DNA from: Pelagibius litoralis
Lineage (GTDB): Bacteria > Pseudomonadota > Alphaproteobacteria > Kiloniellales > DSM-21159
Direction: 5' to 3'
Length of the DNA stretch: 64,000 nucleotides
NCBI GenBank assembly: GCA_029287455.1
Contig: JARFRB010000032.1
Span: 30,728-94,727, forward strand
Part shown: positions 35,601-46,327 of the stretch, piece after piece
Position numbering within the stretch: the first letter of the stretch is position 1
Layout: every line of letters begins with the position of its first letter
Notes under the pieces: generated by a model
The model's input: the letters and a program-made list of their open reading frames with translations, nothing else
Database searches by the model: none
Told to the model about the DNA's origin: nothing
Made by a program: the position numbers and the translations under genes

Positions 35601-36902
35601 ATGGCTAGCATCTTGGCAAGCGAGAACGCCCGGCACTACGAAACCGCCGAGCGCGTGCTGCCCGGCGCCGGGCTCGGGGGCTATGCGCTAGCGGAGGATA
35701 TCCGCTTCATCTTCGCCGAGGGCCAAGGCGCCCGGCTGAAGGACGTGGATGAGCGCGAGTACATCGACTACGTCGGCGGCGCCGGGGCCTTGATCCTCGG
35801 GCACTCCCACCCCGCCGTGGTGCGGGCGGTGCAAGATCAGGCGGCCAAGGGCCTGCATATGTTCGGCACCCTAAACCTGCCGGCCATTCAGCTCGCCGAG
35901 CGTTTGGTTCGCGATATCCCCTGCGCGGAAAAGGTGGTCTACGCCACCACCGGGTCAGAGGCCACCGCCTACGCCATGCGCCTCGCCCGCGCCTTCACCG
36001 GCAAGGACATGGTGCTGAAATTTGAGGGCGCCTATCACGGCAATCACGACTACGCACTAACCTCGACCTTCCCGAAAAGCCTGGGGAACGATCCCTTGGG
36101 CCAGGACGACACCGCAGGGCGGCCGGCCGGCACCCGATCGACCATGTGCGTGGCGCCCTATAACGATCTGGAGGCCGTCGAGCGCATCGTCCGTGAACGC
36201 CGGGAGGAGCTTGCCGCCATCATCGTCGAGCCGGTGCAGCGCATTATCCCGGCCGAGCCGGAATTCCTGCGGGGCCTGCGCCGGCTCTGCGACGAAACCG
36301 GTGTCCTCTTGATCATGGACGAAGTGGTGACCGGCTTCCGCCTGACCTACGGCGGCGCCCAAGTTTGGTACGACGTGATCCCCGACATCGCAAGTTTCGG
36401 CAAGGTCATCGGGGCCGGCGGCCCCTTGGCCATTGTCGCGGGGCGCGCCGAGATCCTCGATCTCTGCGATCCGCGCCGCAAGGGTGAGCCCGACTACGTC
36501 TACTTCAACGGCACTTTGCACGGCAATCCGGTCGCCGCCGCGGCTACGTTGACGATGCTCGACGAACTCTCCGAGCCCGGCGTTTACGATGCCCTGAACA
36601 GCTTCGCCGACGACGCCTGCGCCGCCTGCCAGACGGTGCTTGACCGCCACGCCCTGCCCGCCTTGGCGGAAAACACCGGCTCCCTCTGGCAAATCCTTTT
36701 CATGACCAAGCGCCCCCGCCGGCAGGCGGACGTCATGGCAAGCGACATGGCCGCGGCACGCCGGCTCGACGCGGAGTGCATGAAGAACGGAATCTACGCC
36801 CTACCGGGGGTGCGCCGCTTCTTCTCGACGGCTCATGGCTCGGCTGAGCTGGAGGACACCCTGCGCAGCCTGGACACCGCCTGCCGGGCCTTGGCCCGCT
36901 AA
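35601..36902 (+). CDS. Class III PLP aminotransferase, glutamate-1-semialdehyde mutase-like
   Basis: 433 aa. Fold type I, class [54 protein letters not shown] and the PLP lysine in [19 protein letters not shown]. The GKxIGxGxP form is that of glutamate-1-semialdehyde 2,1-aminomutase, but the operon context argues for a catabolic transaminase or aminomutase. GAGAGGAGA precedes the ATG at 35601. It ends convergent with the M20 amidase, overlapping by 4 bases. Confidence 0.86.
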   Translation: MASILASENARHYETAERVLPGAGLGGYALAEDIRFIFAEGQGARLKDVDEREYIDYVGGAGALILGHSHPAVVRAVQDQAAKGLHMFGTLNLPAIQLAERLVRDIPCAEKVVYATTGSEATAYAMRLARAFTGKDMVLKFEGAYHGNHDYALTSTFPKSLGNDPLGQDDTAGRPAGTRSTMCVAPYNDLEAVERIVRERREELAAIIVEPVQRIIPAEPEFLRGLRRLCDETGVLLIMDEVVTGFRLTYGGAQVWYDVIPDIASFGKVIGAGGPLAIVAGRAEILDLCDPRRKGEPDYVYFNGTLHGNPVAAAATLTMLDELSEPGVYDALNSFADDACAACQTVLDRHALPALAENTGSLWQILFMTKRPRRQADVMASDMAAARRLDAECMKNGIYALPGVRRFFSTAHGSAELEDTLRSLDTACRALAR

Positions 36903-38104
36903 AGCGACGCCGCCGCGCGGGCAAGCACCCGCGCCCCCAGCACCAGGTCCTCTCGGGAGGTATCCTCCTCGAAGCTATGGCTGATGCCGCGCTTGGAGGG
37001 AACGAAGAGCATGGCTGCGGGCATGCGGTGCGCCACGTTGGCGGCGTCGTGCAACGCCCCCGAGGGCATCCGCCGCCAGGAACCGGGCACAACCGACTTG
37101 GCCGCCGATTCAATGCGCGCGGCCAGATCGGGATCGCAGGGCGCCGGATCGATGGTGGCGTAAGCGGAGCGTTCGAGCGCCAGGCCACGCTCCGCCGCGA
37201 CCGCATCGGCCGTCGCGTGAATGATCGCCTCCATCCGGTCGAGCCGCTCGGTTTCCGCGTCGCGCCACTGCACGGTGAAGTCCACGCGCCCCGGCACGAT
37301 GGAACCGGCGTTGGGATGCAAGGCCGCTTGCCCGATGGTCCAGACCGTCGCCGGCGTGACCGCGCCTGCGAGGCGCCGGTTCAGTTCCGTGGCGAAGCTC
37401 GCCAGGCCCTGAAAGGCATCGCGCCTGAGATGCATCGGCGTGGTACCTGCATGGTTCTGCTGACCGGTGAAGCGAAACCGCTCGCTACGGATGCCGACGA
37501 TATTTTCCACCACGCCGATTTTCTCGCCCGCCTCGTCGAGCACCGGTCCCTGCTCGATATGGGCCTCGATGAAGGCGCTGAAGCGTTCCGGCCCGACCGG
37601 CTCCGCCCCGGCCAGGTCGCGCATGCTGGCCCGCGCCTCCGCCAGGGTGATGCCCTCGTCGTCGGTAAGGGCATCGGCGTCCGCTAGCGAAATCAAGCCG
37701 GACCAAATCCGGCTGCCGGTCAAGGTCGAGAAGCGCCCCTCCTCGTCCTGGAAGGAAACGGCCGCGATGGGCGGCCCACCGCACTCGAGACTCGCTCGCG
37801 CAGTCTCAAGGGCAGCGATCACGCCGTAGGCCCCGTCGAGCCAGCCCCCCTCAGGCTGACTATCGGAATGGGAACCCATGAGCAGACAGGGCCCTTCCCC
37901 CGGCGGCAGGCCGAAGAGGTTGCCGACCGTATCGAAGACGGGCCGCAAGCCCGCCGCCTCCATGCGCCCCGCCAGCCACCGCCGCGCTTCGATATCGGCC
38001 TGGGAGTAGGCGGGGCGAACCACGCCGCTTCCGCATTGGCCGAAACCCCGCAAGGTTTCCAGGTCGCCGAGCAAGCGCTCCGGCCGAATCTCAATTTCCG
38101 TCAT
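36899..38104 (-). CDS. M20-family amidase (hydantoinase/carbamoylase type)
   Basis: 401 aa zinc-dependent amidohydrolase of the N-carbamoyl-L-amino acid hydrolase/allantoate amidohydrolase group. Metal ligand motifs [38 protein letters not shown] and [12 protein letters not shown], and the dimerisation domain with [16 protein letters not shown]. It would hydrolyse an N-carbamoyl, N-formyl or ureido group to free an amine. Two bases separate it from the upstream decarboxylase gene, so they form one minus-strand operon facing the aminotransferase. Confidence 0.86.
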   Translation of the reverse strand: MTEIEIRPERLLGDLETLRGFGQCGSGVVRPAYSQADIEARRWLAGRMEAAGLRPVFDTVGNLFGLPPGEGPCLLMGSHSDSQPEGGWLDGAYGVIAALETARASLECGGPPIAAVSFQDEEGRFSTLTGSRIWSGLISLADADALTDDEGITLAEARASMRDLAGAEPVGPERFSAFIEAHIEQGPVLDEAGEKIGVVENIVGIRSERFRFTGQQNHAGTTPMHLRRDAFQGLASFATELNRRLAGAVTPATVWTIGQAALHPNAGSIVPGRVDFTVQWRDAETERLDRMEAIIHATADAVAAERGLALERSAYATIDPAPCDPDLAARIESAAKSVVPGSWRRMPSGALHDAANVAHRMPAAMLFVPSKRGISHSFEEDTSREDLVLGARVLARAAASL

Positions 38105-38106
38105 TG

Positions 38107-39351
38107 TTAGGTTCCTTCTTGCCCCGCATCACTGAGACCTGCCGCCAAAGCAAGTCCAATAGATGCTGAAACGATTTTCACATCGACATTAGGGTTGGCC
38201 GCGACCTGTCGTATCCAATCCCAACCCGCAACTTGAGTTTTGGAAGCCAGTCCGGGCGCCAAGCGCTGAAGAACGGGGTCAACGCTCTCGGCACCGCGCG
38301 GGCGCCACAGAACGACGCCACTATCCTGAGGCTCGAAGACTTCGACGCCGGGATGCCCAGACAAGAACTCCCACAGATCCTCCGCGGCCGCCATGCATCG
38401 CTCAATGCGCGCGGCCATCCCCGCCCGCCCCCATGCGAGCAAGGTCGCGAGCAAGGGCACGGCAATGGCCCCATGCGATCCCAGGACGCCGACATTTGGA
38501 ACCGCGAGGTAGGCGCCGCCAAAACTGATCGCTTGCTGGGCCGCGGCACTGTCGCGGAAGAGGATCAACCCGGATTCCTTGGGCTGAAAGAGCCATTTGT
38601 GGGCCGAGACGGCGACGGAATCCGCCCGCTCGACCCCATCCAAACGGCCGGCGTAGCGCGGCGAAAGGCGCAGCGGGCCTGCCCAGGCGGCATCCACGTG
38701 GGTCCAGGCGGCGCGCGCCGCGAGACTCAGATCCTCGATGACGCCAGCGCTCGTGGTTCCCGCCGTCAATACGAGAACGGCCTTGGACAGATCCTTGGGC
38801 AAGGCGTCCGCGGCCAGGCCGCCGCGCGCGTCGAGGGGCAGCTTCACGCACTCCATGCCCAGAATATGCGCTGACTTACCGACCGAGAGATGCGCCGCCT
38901 CGGAGGTGATGACGATTTCCGCACCCGCCACTTCCCGCGCCGCCCAAAGGGCGGTCAGGTTCGCGATTGTGGAGCCCGGCACCATATGGCCGCCATCCAT
39001 CCCGAATAGGGGTGCCAGCCAATCTACGACCCGCACCTCCAAATCCCGCGCCACCGGTGCGGTGTCCGGGTGCAACAGGTTCTGATTCAACGCCGCGGTC
39101 CACAGCGTAGCCGCCCAGGCGATCCAGGGTGTGGGCGGGTCCATGTGCGCGAAGGCCTCGGGCGCGCCGAGCCTTCTGGCCTGCCCGATCACGATGGGCG
39201 CCAAACGCTCCAGTGCTTCCGACTCTCCCAAGCCCGTCTCCGGCAGGGCGGACGGCAGGGTGAGGGCCGCCTCGCTGGGCCGCGGGTTCAGCAGCGCGTC
39301 GGCCGCTTGCCGCAAGCCTTCGGCGTTCGCCAAGAACGACCCATCCGTCAT
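38107..39351 (-). CDS. PLP-dependent amino acid decarboxylase (group II)
   Basis: 414 aa from the ATG at 39351; the frame is open 90 bases further but the added sequence is basic and not family-like. PLP site [17 protein letters not shown], with [15 protein letters not shown] and [15 protein letters not shown] as upstream landmarks, characteristic of the aromatic-L-amino-acid/glutamate/aspartate decarboxylase family (Pyridoxal_deC). The acceptor amino acid is not identifiable. Divergent from the cox cluster across about 200 bases; cotranscribed with the M20 amidase. Confidence 0.85.
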   Translation of the reverse strand: MTDGSFLANAEGLRQAADALLNPRPSEAALTLPSALPETGLGESEALERLAPIVIGQARRLGAPEAFAHMDPPTPWIAWAATLWTAALNQNLLHPDTAPVARDLEVRVVDWLAPLFGMDGGHMVPGSTIANLTALWAAREVAGAEIVITSEAAHLSVGKSAHILGMECVKLPLDARGGLAADALPKDLSKAVLVLTAGTTSAGVIEDLSLAARAAWTHVDAAWAGPLRLSPRYAGRLDGVERADSVAVSAHKWLFQPKESGLILFRDSAAAQQAISFGGAYLAVPNVGVLGSHGAIAVPLLATLLAWGRAGMAARIERCMAAAEDLWEFLSGHPGVEVFEPQDSGVVLWRPRGAESVDPVLQRLAPGLASKTQVAGWDWIRQVAANPNVDVKIVSASIGLALAAGLSDAGQEGT

Positions 39352-39549
39352 ATCCCGCCCTTTTTCTCCGGATCCTACAATGGCGAGCCTAACGGACTTG
39401 CCTTTCCCGGAATAGGTCGGAAGGCCAAGCAAAACGACCACTGCGGCGTTGCCTAGACGGCAGCGACGTGCGATCTAATTAACCTAAGCAATAACGATAC
39501 GCGGGGATGGCCTCCACGATGCCGTCCCCCAACTTGGGGAGGATCGAGG

Positions 39550-40413
39550 GTGATACCAGGATCATTCGACTATCATCGTCCGAAAACCTTGGACGAAGCG
39601 GTCGGCCTTTTGTCGTCGCTGGGCGAGGAGGCCCGGGTGGTGGCCGGCGGGCATAGCCTGATTCCAATGATGAAGCTGCGCATGGCGGTGCCGGAGAATC
39701 TGGTGGACCTGCAGGATATCGACGCCTTGCGCGGCATCGAGATCGGCCCGGACAGCGTGGCCATCGGGGCTTTGACCACCCAGCATGAGATCATCGACTC
39801 CGAGGAGCTCGCGGCCTGCTGCCCCATCTTGCGCGAGACCTCGCTCGTGATCGCCGACCCGCAGGTGCGCTACTGCGGCACCTTGGGCGGCAATGTGGCC
39901 AACGGCGACCCGGGCAACGACATGCCCGCCGTCATGATGGCCTTGGACGCGAGCTACCACCTAGCCGGCCCACAAGGCAGCCGGGAGGTCGCCGCGCGGG
40001 AGTTCTACGACGCCGCCTACTTCACCAAGCTGCAAGACGGCGAAATCCTCACTAAGGTTGTCTTTCCCCGTCCCGCCGCGGGCTCCGGCTTTGCCTACGA
40101 GAAACAAAAGCGACAGATCGGCGACTATGCGACCGCCGCCGCCGCGATTGTGACCCTGGAGGGCGGCACCTGCTCGGCTGCGTCGATCAGCTTGACGAAC
40201 CTCGCCGACACGCCGCTCCACGCCCCGGACGCGGGCGCGGCCCTGGTGGGAACCGGCGTGGACGCGGAGGCAATCGCAAAAGCCGCCGATGCCGCCAAGG
40301 CGATCACCGCCCCGGCCAGCGACGGCCGCGGGCCGGCGGAGTTCCGCACCCATCTTGCCGGAGTCATGGTCCGGCGCGCGATTGAACGGGCGCTCGCCCG
40401 CGCAAGGACCTGA
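39550..40413 (+). CDS. coxM: CO dehydrogenase medium (FAD) subunit CoxM
   Basis: 287 aa flavoprotein subunit, GTG start. FAD-binding motifs [17 protein letters not shown] and [17 protein letters not shown] are intact, and the C-terminal CO_deh_flav_C domain follows ([20 protein letters not shown]). Passes electrons from the CoxS iron-sulfur clusters to the quinone pool or another acceptor. First gene of coxMSL-DEF in the order known from Oligotropha. The upstream gap carries no obvious promoter consensus. Confidence 0.93.
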   Translation: MIPGSFDYHRPKTLDEAVGLLSSLGEEARVVAGGHSLIPMMKLRMAVPENLVDLQDIDALRGIEIGPDSVAIGALTTQHEIIDSEELAACCPILRETSLVIADPQVRYCGTLGGNVANGDPGNDMPAVMMALDASYHLAGPQGSREVAAREFYDAAYFTKLQDGEILTKVVFPRPAAGSGFAYEKQKRQIGDYATAAAAIVTLEGGTCSAASISLTNLADTPLHAPDAGAALVGTGVDAEAIAKAADAAKAITAPASDGRGPAEFRTHLAGVMVRRAIERALARART

Positions 40414-40429
40414 GGGAGGCACGAGAATA

Positions 40430-40924
40430 ATGGCGAAAATGCACGTTAAAATGACAGTCAACGGCCGCGAGGTCGAAGCGCTTGAAGAGCCGCGGGTCCT
40501 CTTGATCCACTTCCTGCGGGAGACGCTCAATCTCACCGGCCCGCATATCGGCTGCGAGACCAGCCACTGCGGCGCCTGCACGGTGGATATGAACGGCAAG
40601 TCCGTGAAGTCCTGCACCTGCTTCGTGGCCCAGGCCAACGGCGCGGATATCACGACCATCGAAGGCATCGCCGGCCCCGACGGGACCCTGCACGCCCTGC
40701 AGGAAGCGTTCCGGGAGCATCACGGGCTGCAATGCGGCTTCTGCACGCCGGGCATGATCACCCGCGCCTACAGGCTTTTGCAGGAAAACCCCGATCCCAG
40801 CGACGAGGACATCCGCTACGGGATTTCCGGGAACCTCTGCCGTTGCACCGGCTACCAGAACATCGTCAAGGCCATCCGCTCAGCCGCGGATCAGCTAAAC
40901 GCTTCGAAGGAGGCCGCGGAATGA
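40430..40924 (+). CDS. coxS: CO dehydrogenase small (2Fe-2S) subunit CoxS
   Basis: 164 aa. N-terminal plant-type ferredoxin cluster [20 protein letters not shown] with the final Cys two residues on, and the C-terminal [2Fe-2S] domain with [12 protein letters not shown] and [15 protein letters not shown] at 40430 behind GAGGGAGG. The stop overlaps the coxL ATG in an ATGA. Confidence 0.94.
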   Translation: MAKMHVKMTVNGREVEALEEPRVLLIHFLRETLNLTGPHIGCETSHCGACTVDMNGKSVKSCTCFVAQANGADITTIEGIAGPDGTLHALQEAFREHHGLQCGFCTPGMITRAYRLLQENPDPSDEDIRYGISGNLCRCTGYQNIVKAIRSAADQLNASKEAAE

Positions 40925-43341
40925 GCGCCGAAGTCGCAACCTCGGAAGAACGGGAAACCCAGCTCGAAGGCCTCGGCTGCAAGCGCAAGCGCGTCGAGGA
41001 TGCCCGTTTCACGCAAGGCAAGGGCAACTACGTGGACGACATCAAGCTGCCGGGCATGCTGTTCGGCGATTTCGTCCGCTCCCCCTATGGCCATGCCCGC
41101 ATCGTCTCCATCAATAAGGACGCGGCCCTGGCCCTGCCGGGTGTCAAGGCGGTGCTGACCGCCGCCGATCTCAAGCCGCTCTCCCTGCACTACATGCCCA
41201 CGCTGGCGGGTGACGTGCAGGCGGTGCTGGCGGACGAGAAGGTACTCTTCCAGAACCAGGAGGTCGCTTTCGTGGTAGCGGAGGACCGCTACATCGCCGC
41301 CGACGCGGTGGATCTGGTCGAGGTGGAATACGAAGAACTGCCGCCCCTGGTCGACCCCCGCAAGTCCATGGCCGATGACGCCCCGCTGCTGCGCGACGAC
41401 ATCAAGGATAAGAGGGAAGGCGCCCACGGCCCCCGCAAGCATTACAACCACATCTTCACCTGGGAAGTGGGCGAAGCGGAGGACACGGCCAAAGCCCTGG
41501 ACTCAGCCGAGGTCGTCGCCCGGGAGGACATCACCTATCAGCGGGTGCACCCCTGTCCGCTGGAAACTTGCGGCTGCGTTGCCTCCATGGACAAGGTCAA
41601 CGGCAAGCTCACGGTCTGGGGCACCTTCCAGGCCCCACACGCGGTGCGCACGGTTGCCTCGCTGATTTCCGGCATCGCGGAGCACAATATCCGCATGATC
41701 TCGCCGGACATCGGCGGCGGTTTCGGCAACAAGGTCGGCGTATATCCGGGCTATATCTGCTCGATCGTGGCTTCCATTGTGTTAGGCGTCCCCATCAAGT
41801 GGGTCGAAGACCGGATGGAGAATCTCTCCACCACCGCTTTTGCCCGTGACTACCACATGACCGGCGAGATCGCGGCCACCAAGGACGGCCGGATCACGGC
41901 GCTGCGGTGCCACGTGCTGGCCGATCACGGCGCCTTCGACGCCTGCGCCGACCCCACCAAGTTTCCGGCGGGATTCTTCAACATCTGCACCGGCTCCTAC
42001 GACATTCCCACGGCCCACGTGGTGGTGGACGGCGTCTATACGAACAAGGCACCGGGCGGTGTTGCCTACCGCTGTTCCTTCCGGGTGACCGAGGCCTCCT
42101 ATTTCATCGAACGGATGATCGATGTGCTGGCCCGGGAACTGGACATGGACCCAGCGGAACTGCGCAAACGCAACTTCATCAAGGCCGAGCAGTTTCCCTA
42201 TACCTCAGCGCTCGGCTGGGAGTACGACAGCGGCGACTATCAAACCGCCTTCGACAAGGCGATGGAGGCAGTGGACTATTCGGGCCTGCGCGAGGAACAG
42301 CGGCGCAACCGCGAAGCCTTCGAGCGTGGGGAAACCCGTAGCCTGATGGGCATCGGCGTCGCCTTCTTCACCGAGATCGTGGGCGCGGGGCCGATCAAGA
42401 ACTGCGATATCCTGGGCCTGGGCATGTTCGATTCCTGCGAGATTCGGGTCCACCCCACCGGCAGCGCCATTGCCCGGCTTGGCACCATCAGCCAGGGCCA
42501 GGGCCATGCCACCACCTTCGCCCAGATCCTGGCCTCGGAAATCGGGCTTCCCGCCTCGGAAATCGCCGTCGAGGAAGGGGATACCGATACGGCACCCTAT
42601 GGCCTTGGCACCTATGGCTCACGCTCCACGCCGGTGGCCGGCGCCGCGACCGCCATGGCGGGGCGAAAAATCCGCGCCAAGGCCCAGATGATCGCCGCTT
42701 ACCTGCTGGAAGTGCACGAGGGCGATCTGGAATGGGACGTCGACCGTTTCCAGGTCAAGGGCGCGCCCGAGCGCTTCAAGACCATGAAGGAGCTGGCCTT
42801 CGCCGCGTACAACAACGTGCCGCCGGGCATGGAGCCGGGCTTGGAGGCGGTCAGCTACTATGACCCGCCGAACATGACCTATCCCTATGGCGCCTACGTC
42901 TGCGTGGTCGATATCGACGTCGATACCGGTGTGACGGAGGTGCGCAGGTTCTACGCCCTGGACGACTGCGGCACCCGGATCAACCCCATGATTATCGAGG
43001 GGCAGGTGCACGGCGGCCTGACCGAGGCCCTGGCCATCGCCATGGGCCAGGAGATCTCCTACGACGAGATCGGCAATGTCCAGGGCGGCAGCCTGATGGA
43101 CTTCTTCCTGCCGACCGCCGTGGAAACACCGGTTTGGGAGACCGACTACACCGTCACACCCTCGCCCCATCATCCCATCGGGGCAAAGGGTGTGGGCGAG
43201 TCCCCGAACGTCGGCGGCGTTTCGGCCTTCTCGAACGCGGTCAACGACGCTTTCGCTCACCTTGGCCTGACCCATACACAAATGCCGCACGATCACTGGC
43301 GCGTTTGGACAGCGGCCAAGAACCTGGGCATCACCGGTTAG
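40921..43341 (+). CDS. coxL: Form I aerobic CO dehydrogenase large (Mo-Cu) subunit CoxL
   Basis: 806 aa molybdopterin subunit. The active-site loop reads [12 protein letters not shown] with Cys385 in the position that bridges copper to molybdenum; AYxCSFR is the diagnostic motif of form I, true CO-oxidising enzymes, as opposed to AYRGAGR of form II. The catalytic glutamate is in [13 protein letters not shown] (Glu760). Also visible: [16 protein letters not shown] and [10 protein letters not shown] in the cofactor domains. With CoxM and CoxS it forms the (MSL)2 enzyme oxidising CO to CO2 at the inner membrane. The start overlaps coxS. A hairpin separates it from coxD. Confidence 0.95.
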   Translation: MSAEVATSEERETQLEGLGCKRKRVEDARFTQGKGNYVDDIKLPGMLFGDFVRSPYGHARIVSINKDAALALPGVKAVLTAADLKPLSLHYMPTLAGDVQAVLADEKVLFQNQEVAFVVAEDRYIAADAVDLVEVEYEELPPLVDPRKSMADDAPLLRDDIKDKREGAHGPRKHYNHIFTWEVGEAEDTAKALDSAEVVAREDITYQRVHPCPLETCGCVASMDKVNGKLTVWGTFQAPHAVRTVASLISGIAEHNIRMISPDIGGGFGNKVGVYPGYICSIVASIVLGVPIKWVEDRMENLSTTAFARDYHMTGEIAATKDGRITALRCHVLADHGAFDACADPTKFPAGFFNICTGSYDIPTAHVVVDGVYTNKAPGGVAYRCSFRVTEASYFIERMIDVLARELDMDPAELRKRNFIKAEQFPYTSALGWEYDSGDYQTAFDKAMEAVDYSGLREEQRRNREAFERGETRSLMGIGVAFFTEIVGAGPIKNCDILGLGMFDSCEIRVHPTGSAIARLGTISQGQGHATTFAQILASEIGLPASEIAVEEGDTDTAPYGLGTYGSRSTPVAGAATAMAGRKIRAKAQMIAAYLLEVHEGDLEWDVDRFQVKGAPERFKTMKELAFAAYNNVPPGMEPGLEAVSYYDPPNMTYPYGAYVCVVDIDVDTGVTEVRRFYALDDCGTRINPMIIEGQVHGGLTEALAIAMGQEISYDEIGNVQGGSLMDFFLPTAVETPVWETDYTVTPSPHHPIGAKGVGESPNVGGVSAFSNAVNDAFAHLGLTHTQMPHDHWRVWTAAKNLGITG

Positions 43342-43353
43342 GAGGACCAGGCA

Positions 43354-43380
43354 GGCGGGCCTTCGAGAGAGGGGCCCGCC
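43354..43380 (+). promoter_or_regulatory. Intercistronic hairpin between coxL and coxD
   Basis: Eight GC pairs (43354-43361 with 43373-43380) around an 11-base loop, lying in the 57-base gap between the structural and the maturation genes. No T-run; probably an attenuator or mRNA-end stabiliser giving more CoxMSL than CoxDEF. Confidence 0.5.
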
Positions 43381-43398
43381 CGCCGCCGTCCGCTGCAA

Positions 43399-44280
43399 AT
43401 GACCTACGATTTCAAGTCGCTTCAAGGCAAGCTGGCGGGAGTCGGCTACATCGCCGAGGATTCCTTGGCCATGGCCCTTTGCCTCGCCACCAATATGCAT
43501 CGCCCCTTGTTGCTGGAAGGCGAAGCGGGGGTGGGCAAGACCGAGGTGGCGCGCGCGCTTGCGCAAGTTCTCGAGACCCGGCTGATCCGCTTGCAATGCT
43601 ACGAAGGGCTGGACGCCAACGCCGCCATCTACGAATGGAACTACCAGCGCCAGCTCTTGGCGATTCGCGCACATGAATCCGAAGGGCTGTCCGGCGACGC
43701 CATCGAGCGGCAGATCTTCAGCGAAGACTACCTCTTGAAACGCCCGCTCTTGGAAGCGATCACCGAAGCGGCCTCACCGGTGCTCTTGATCGACGAAATC
43801 GACCGGGCAGACGAGGAGTTCGAGGCCTTTCTCCTAGAAGTTCTCTCCGATTTCCAGATCACCGTGCCGGAGTTGGGAACGATCGCGGCGACGGCGATGC
43901 CTCATGTCGTTCTGACCTCGAACGCCACCCGCGCCCTGTCCGACGCGCTGAGGCGCCGCTGTCTCTATAGCTACGTGGACTTTCCGACACTGGAGAAGGA
44001 AACGGCGATCCTTGCCGCGCGCCTGCCGGACGCGGATCGGGCATTGCTTGGACAGGTCGTTGGCTTCGTTCAGGCCCTGAGACAGGAAGACCTGGAGAAG
44101 AAGCCGGGAATTGCGGAAACCTTGGACTGGGCGCGCGCGCTGATCGGTCTGGAGATCGGGGGGCTCGACCGCGACCTCGAGGCCTTACACGCAAGCTTGA
44201 TCTGCTTGCTCAAAACCGAGCGGGACCTGAAGTCGGTCAGCATTGAAGTGACCTCTCGCCTGATGGGCAAGGTTGCCTGA
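43399..44280 (+). CDS. coxD: CO dehydrogenase maturation AAA+ ATPase CoxD (MoxR family)
   Basis: 293 aa. Walker A LLLEGEAGVGKTEVARALAQ, Walker B PVLLIDEIDRADEEFEAFLL, sensor 1 VVLTSNATRALSDALRRRC: a MoxR-type ATPase. In Oligotropha CoxD is a membrane-associated chaperone needed for building the CuSMoO2 site. Four bases before coxE, its VWA partner; MoxR-VWA pairs usually act together. Confidence 0.93.
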   Translation: MTYDFKSLQGKLAGVGYIAEDSLAMALCLATNMHRPLLLEGEAGVGKTEVARALAQVLETRLIRLQCYEGLDANAAIYEWNYQRQLLAIRAHESEGLSGDAIERQIFSEDYLLKRPLLEAITEAASPVLLIDEIDRADEEFEAFLLEVLSDFQITVPELGTIAATAMPHVVLTSNATRALSDALRRRCLYSYVDFPTLEKETAILAARLPDADRALLGQVVGFVQALRQEDLEKKPGIAETLDWARALIGLEIGGLDRDLEALHASLICLLKTERDLKSVSIEVTSRLMGKVA

Positions 44281-44283
44281 GGG

Positions 44284-45450
44284 ATGATGGGTGGCACCAC
44301 CGCGCGCGTGGCGAGCTTCATCGAACATCTGCGCATGAACGGGTTCAAGGTGGGGCCAGCCGAGGCGGCAACCGCGCTGGAGTTTCTCAGCCGCTCGGAC
44401 GCCATCGACCGCCAGGCCACGGCCTTGGGCCTCAAGACCTTGCTGGCCGGAGACCGTGAGGAGTGGGACGCCTTCAATGCGCTTTTCGAGGCCTATTGGC
44501 TGAAACGCGGCCGCACCAAGATCCGCCTCTCGCAACGCCAAGGACCCAAACGCCAAAGCGGCCGGCCGGCCATTTGGGCCAAGCATCTGCCGCCGGAAGA
44601 GAGCGGCGAGACCGGCGGCACCCCCAGTGCCCCTGATACAAGCGGTCCGGACGACGACACGGAAGAGGGCCGCGGGCGCCTGGTCGCTAGCGACCACCAG
44701 CGGCTCTGGACCACCGATTTGCGCCAACTCGTCTCGCCGGAGGATATCGCCGAGGCGGAGCGCATCGCCCAGCGGCTCGCGGTGGCGATCCGCTACCGGC
44801 TGAGCCGGCGGCGACGGATCGCCGCACGCGGCCGGGAGTTGGACCTGCGCCGCACGATTCGCCGCAACATGAGCCGGGGTGCCGAGCCCCTGGATTTGTG
44901 CAAGCGGCGGCGGCCCACCCGGCCGATCAATCTCGTCTTGCTGCTCGATGTCTCGGGCTCCATGAAGCTCTACAGCCGCTACTTCCTCAGCTTCGTAAGG
45001 GGGCTGGTGGGCTCGGCGATCCGGGTAGACGCCTATTTCTTCCACACACGCCTGATGCGAATGACCGACGCCTTCCTGGAGCCGGACCCACTGCGCTCGC
45101 TTGCCCGGGTTTCCTTGATGGCGGAGGGATTCGGCAGTGGCACGCGAATCGCCGGGAGTCTAGCGACCTTCAACGACCGCTACGCCCAGCGCGCGCTGGA
45201 CTCCCGCAGCGTCGTCATCATCATGAGCGACGGCTATGACACCGACCCGCCCGAGGCTCTGGCCAGTGAGCTCGCCCGCCTGAAGTTGCGGGCGCGCCGC
45301 CTAATATGGCTAAATCCACTCTTGGGCTGGCGCGACTACGAGCCCGTGGCGCGCGGGATGGCTTCGAGCCTTCCCTATATCGACTGCTTCGCGACCGCGC
45401 ATACCCTGGAGAGTCTGGCCGCGCTGGAGCCGGAACTCAGCCGCTTGTGA
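44284..45450 (+). CDS. coxE: CO dehydrogenase maturation VWA protein CoxE
   Basis: 388 aa. The N-terminal helical region (FIEHLRMNGFKVGPAEAATA) and linker precede a C-terminal von Willebrand A domain from about residue 215 with the metal-ion-dependent site NLVLLLDVSGSMKLYSRYFL and VVIIMSDGYDTDPPEALASE. Works with CoxD in copper insertion at the CO dehydrogenase site. Highly basic middle section (RLSRRRRIAARGRELDLRRT). Fourteen bases separate it from coxF. Confidence 0.91.
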   Translation: MMGGTTARVASFIEHLRMNGFKVGPAEAATALEFLSRSDAIDRQATALGLKTLLAGDREEWDAFNALFEAYWLKRGRTKIRLSQRQGPKRQSGRPAIWAKHLPPEESGETGGTPSAPDTSGPDDDTEEGRGRLVASDHQRLWTTDLRQLVSPEDIAEAERIAQRLAVAIRYRLSRRRRIAARGRELDLRRTIRRNMSRGAEPLDLCKRRRPTRPINLVLLLDVSGSMKLYSRYFLSFVRGLVGSAIRVDAYFFHTRLMRMTDAFLEPDPLRSLARVSLMAEGFGSGTRIAGSLATFNDRYAQRALDSRSVVIIMSDGYDTDPPEALASELARLKLRARRLIWLNPLLGWRDYEPVARGMASSLPYIDCFATAHTLESLAALEPELSRL

Positions 45451-45463
45451 GGAAAGGCGGGCA

Positions 45464-46315
45464 ATGACTGATCGGCAGCCGGACCTGTTCTCCCTGATCG
45501 CCGAATTGCGCCGGCGCGGCGAGCCCTTCAGCATCGCCACGGTGGTCCGCACCGAGAACGCCACCTCCGCCAAGGCCGGCGCCAAGGCGGTGGTGCTGAA
45601 AGATGGCAGCATTCACGGCCACCTTGGCGGGGGCTGCATCCTAGGCGCCCTCAAGCGCAGCTCGGCGGCCGTCTTGAAGGACGGCAAACCCCGGCTCATC
45701 CGGGTGCGGCCCAGCGACGAAGTCGTCGAGCTCCTGGACGTGGACGGTGTTGAACTTCACAAGAGCGCCTGCCCAAGTGGCGGGACGGTGGATATTTTCG
45801 TGGAGCCCTTGCGGCCGCCCCCGCGTCTCGCAATCTGCGGAGTTTCGCCAGTCGCCTTGGCCCTCGCCGACTTGGCGCCACGCTTGGGATACGAGGTCGT
45901 GGCCTGCGCCTTGTCCGACGATATGAACAAGCTCGACCCCGCCGCCACGACCCATGAGGGTTTCGATCTCGCGAACCTGGGTCTCGACGCGCAGGACTTC
46001 GTGGTGGTAGCGACCCAAGGCAAGCGCGATCGCGAAGCCTTGGCCGCCGCGCTCGCCAGCCAAGCGGGCTATATCGCCTTCGTCGGCAGCCGCCGCAAAG
46101 TCGCCGTCCTCACCGCCCGGCCCCAAGACCTCGGCGTGTCGCCCGCGCGCCTGAGGGATCTCCATGCCCCGGCGGGCCTCAACATCCGGGCGATAGAGCC
46201 AGCGGAGATCGCCTTATCGATCCTGGGAGAGATGATCGCACATCGCCGCAGCGGAATCCGGGAGAACGCCCAGGATAGCGCCATCGAAAGCGACGAAGAC
46301 GAGCGGCGCGGGTAG
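45464..46315 (+). CDS. coxF: CO dehydrogenase maturation protein CoxF (XdhC family)
   Basis: 283 aa XdhC/CoxI-type protein. XdhC domain with GHLGGGCILGALKRS and the C-terminal Rossmann domain LAICGVSPVALALADLAP, then YIAFVGSRRKVAVLTARPQD. Family members bind molybdenum cofactor and help insert or sulfurate it. The usual XdhC-type glycine motif and VGS(R/K)RK are intact. ATG at 45464 follows GAGGAAAGG. Confidence 0.9.
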   Translation: MTDRQPDLFSLIAELRRRGEPFSIATVVRTENATSAKAGAKAVVLKDGSIHGHLGGGCILGALKRSSAAVLKDGKPRLIRVRPSDEVVELLDVDGVELHKSACPSGGTVDIFVEPLRPPPRLAICGVSPVALALADLAPRLGYEVVACALSDDMNKLDPAATTHEGFDLANLGLDAQDFVVVATQGKRDREALAAALASQAGYIAFVGSRRKVAVLTARPQDLGVSPARLRDLHAPAGLNIRAIEPAEIALSILGEMIAHRRSGIRENAQDSAIESDEDERRG

Positions 46316-46327
46316 CGCTAGCCCCCG

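Noticed and set aside
39452..39549. A CRP/FNR- or CoxC-type operator before coxM
   Set aside because: The gap has A/T-rich sequence but no clear symmetric site or promoter consensus that I could defend.
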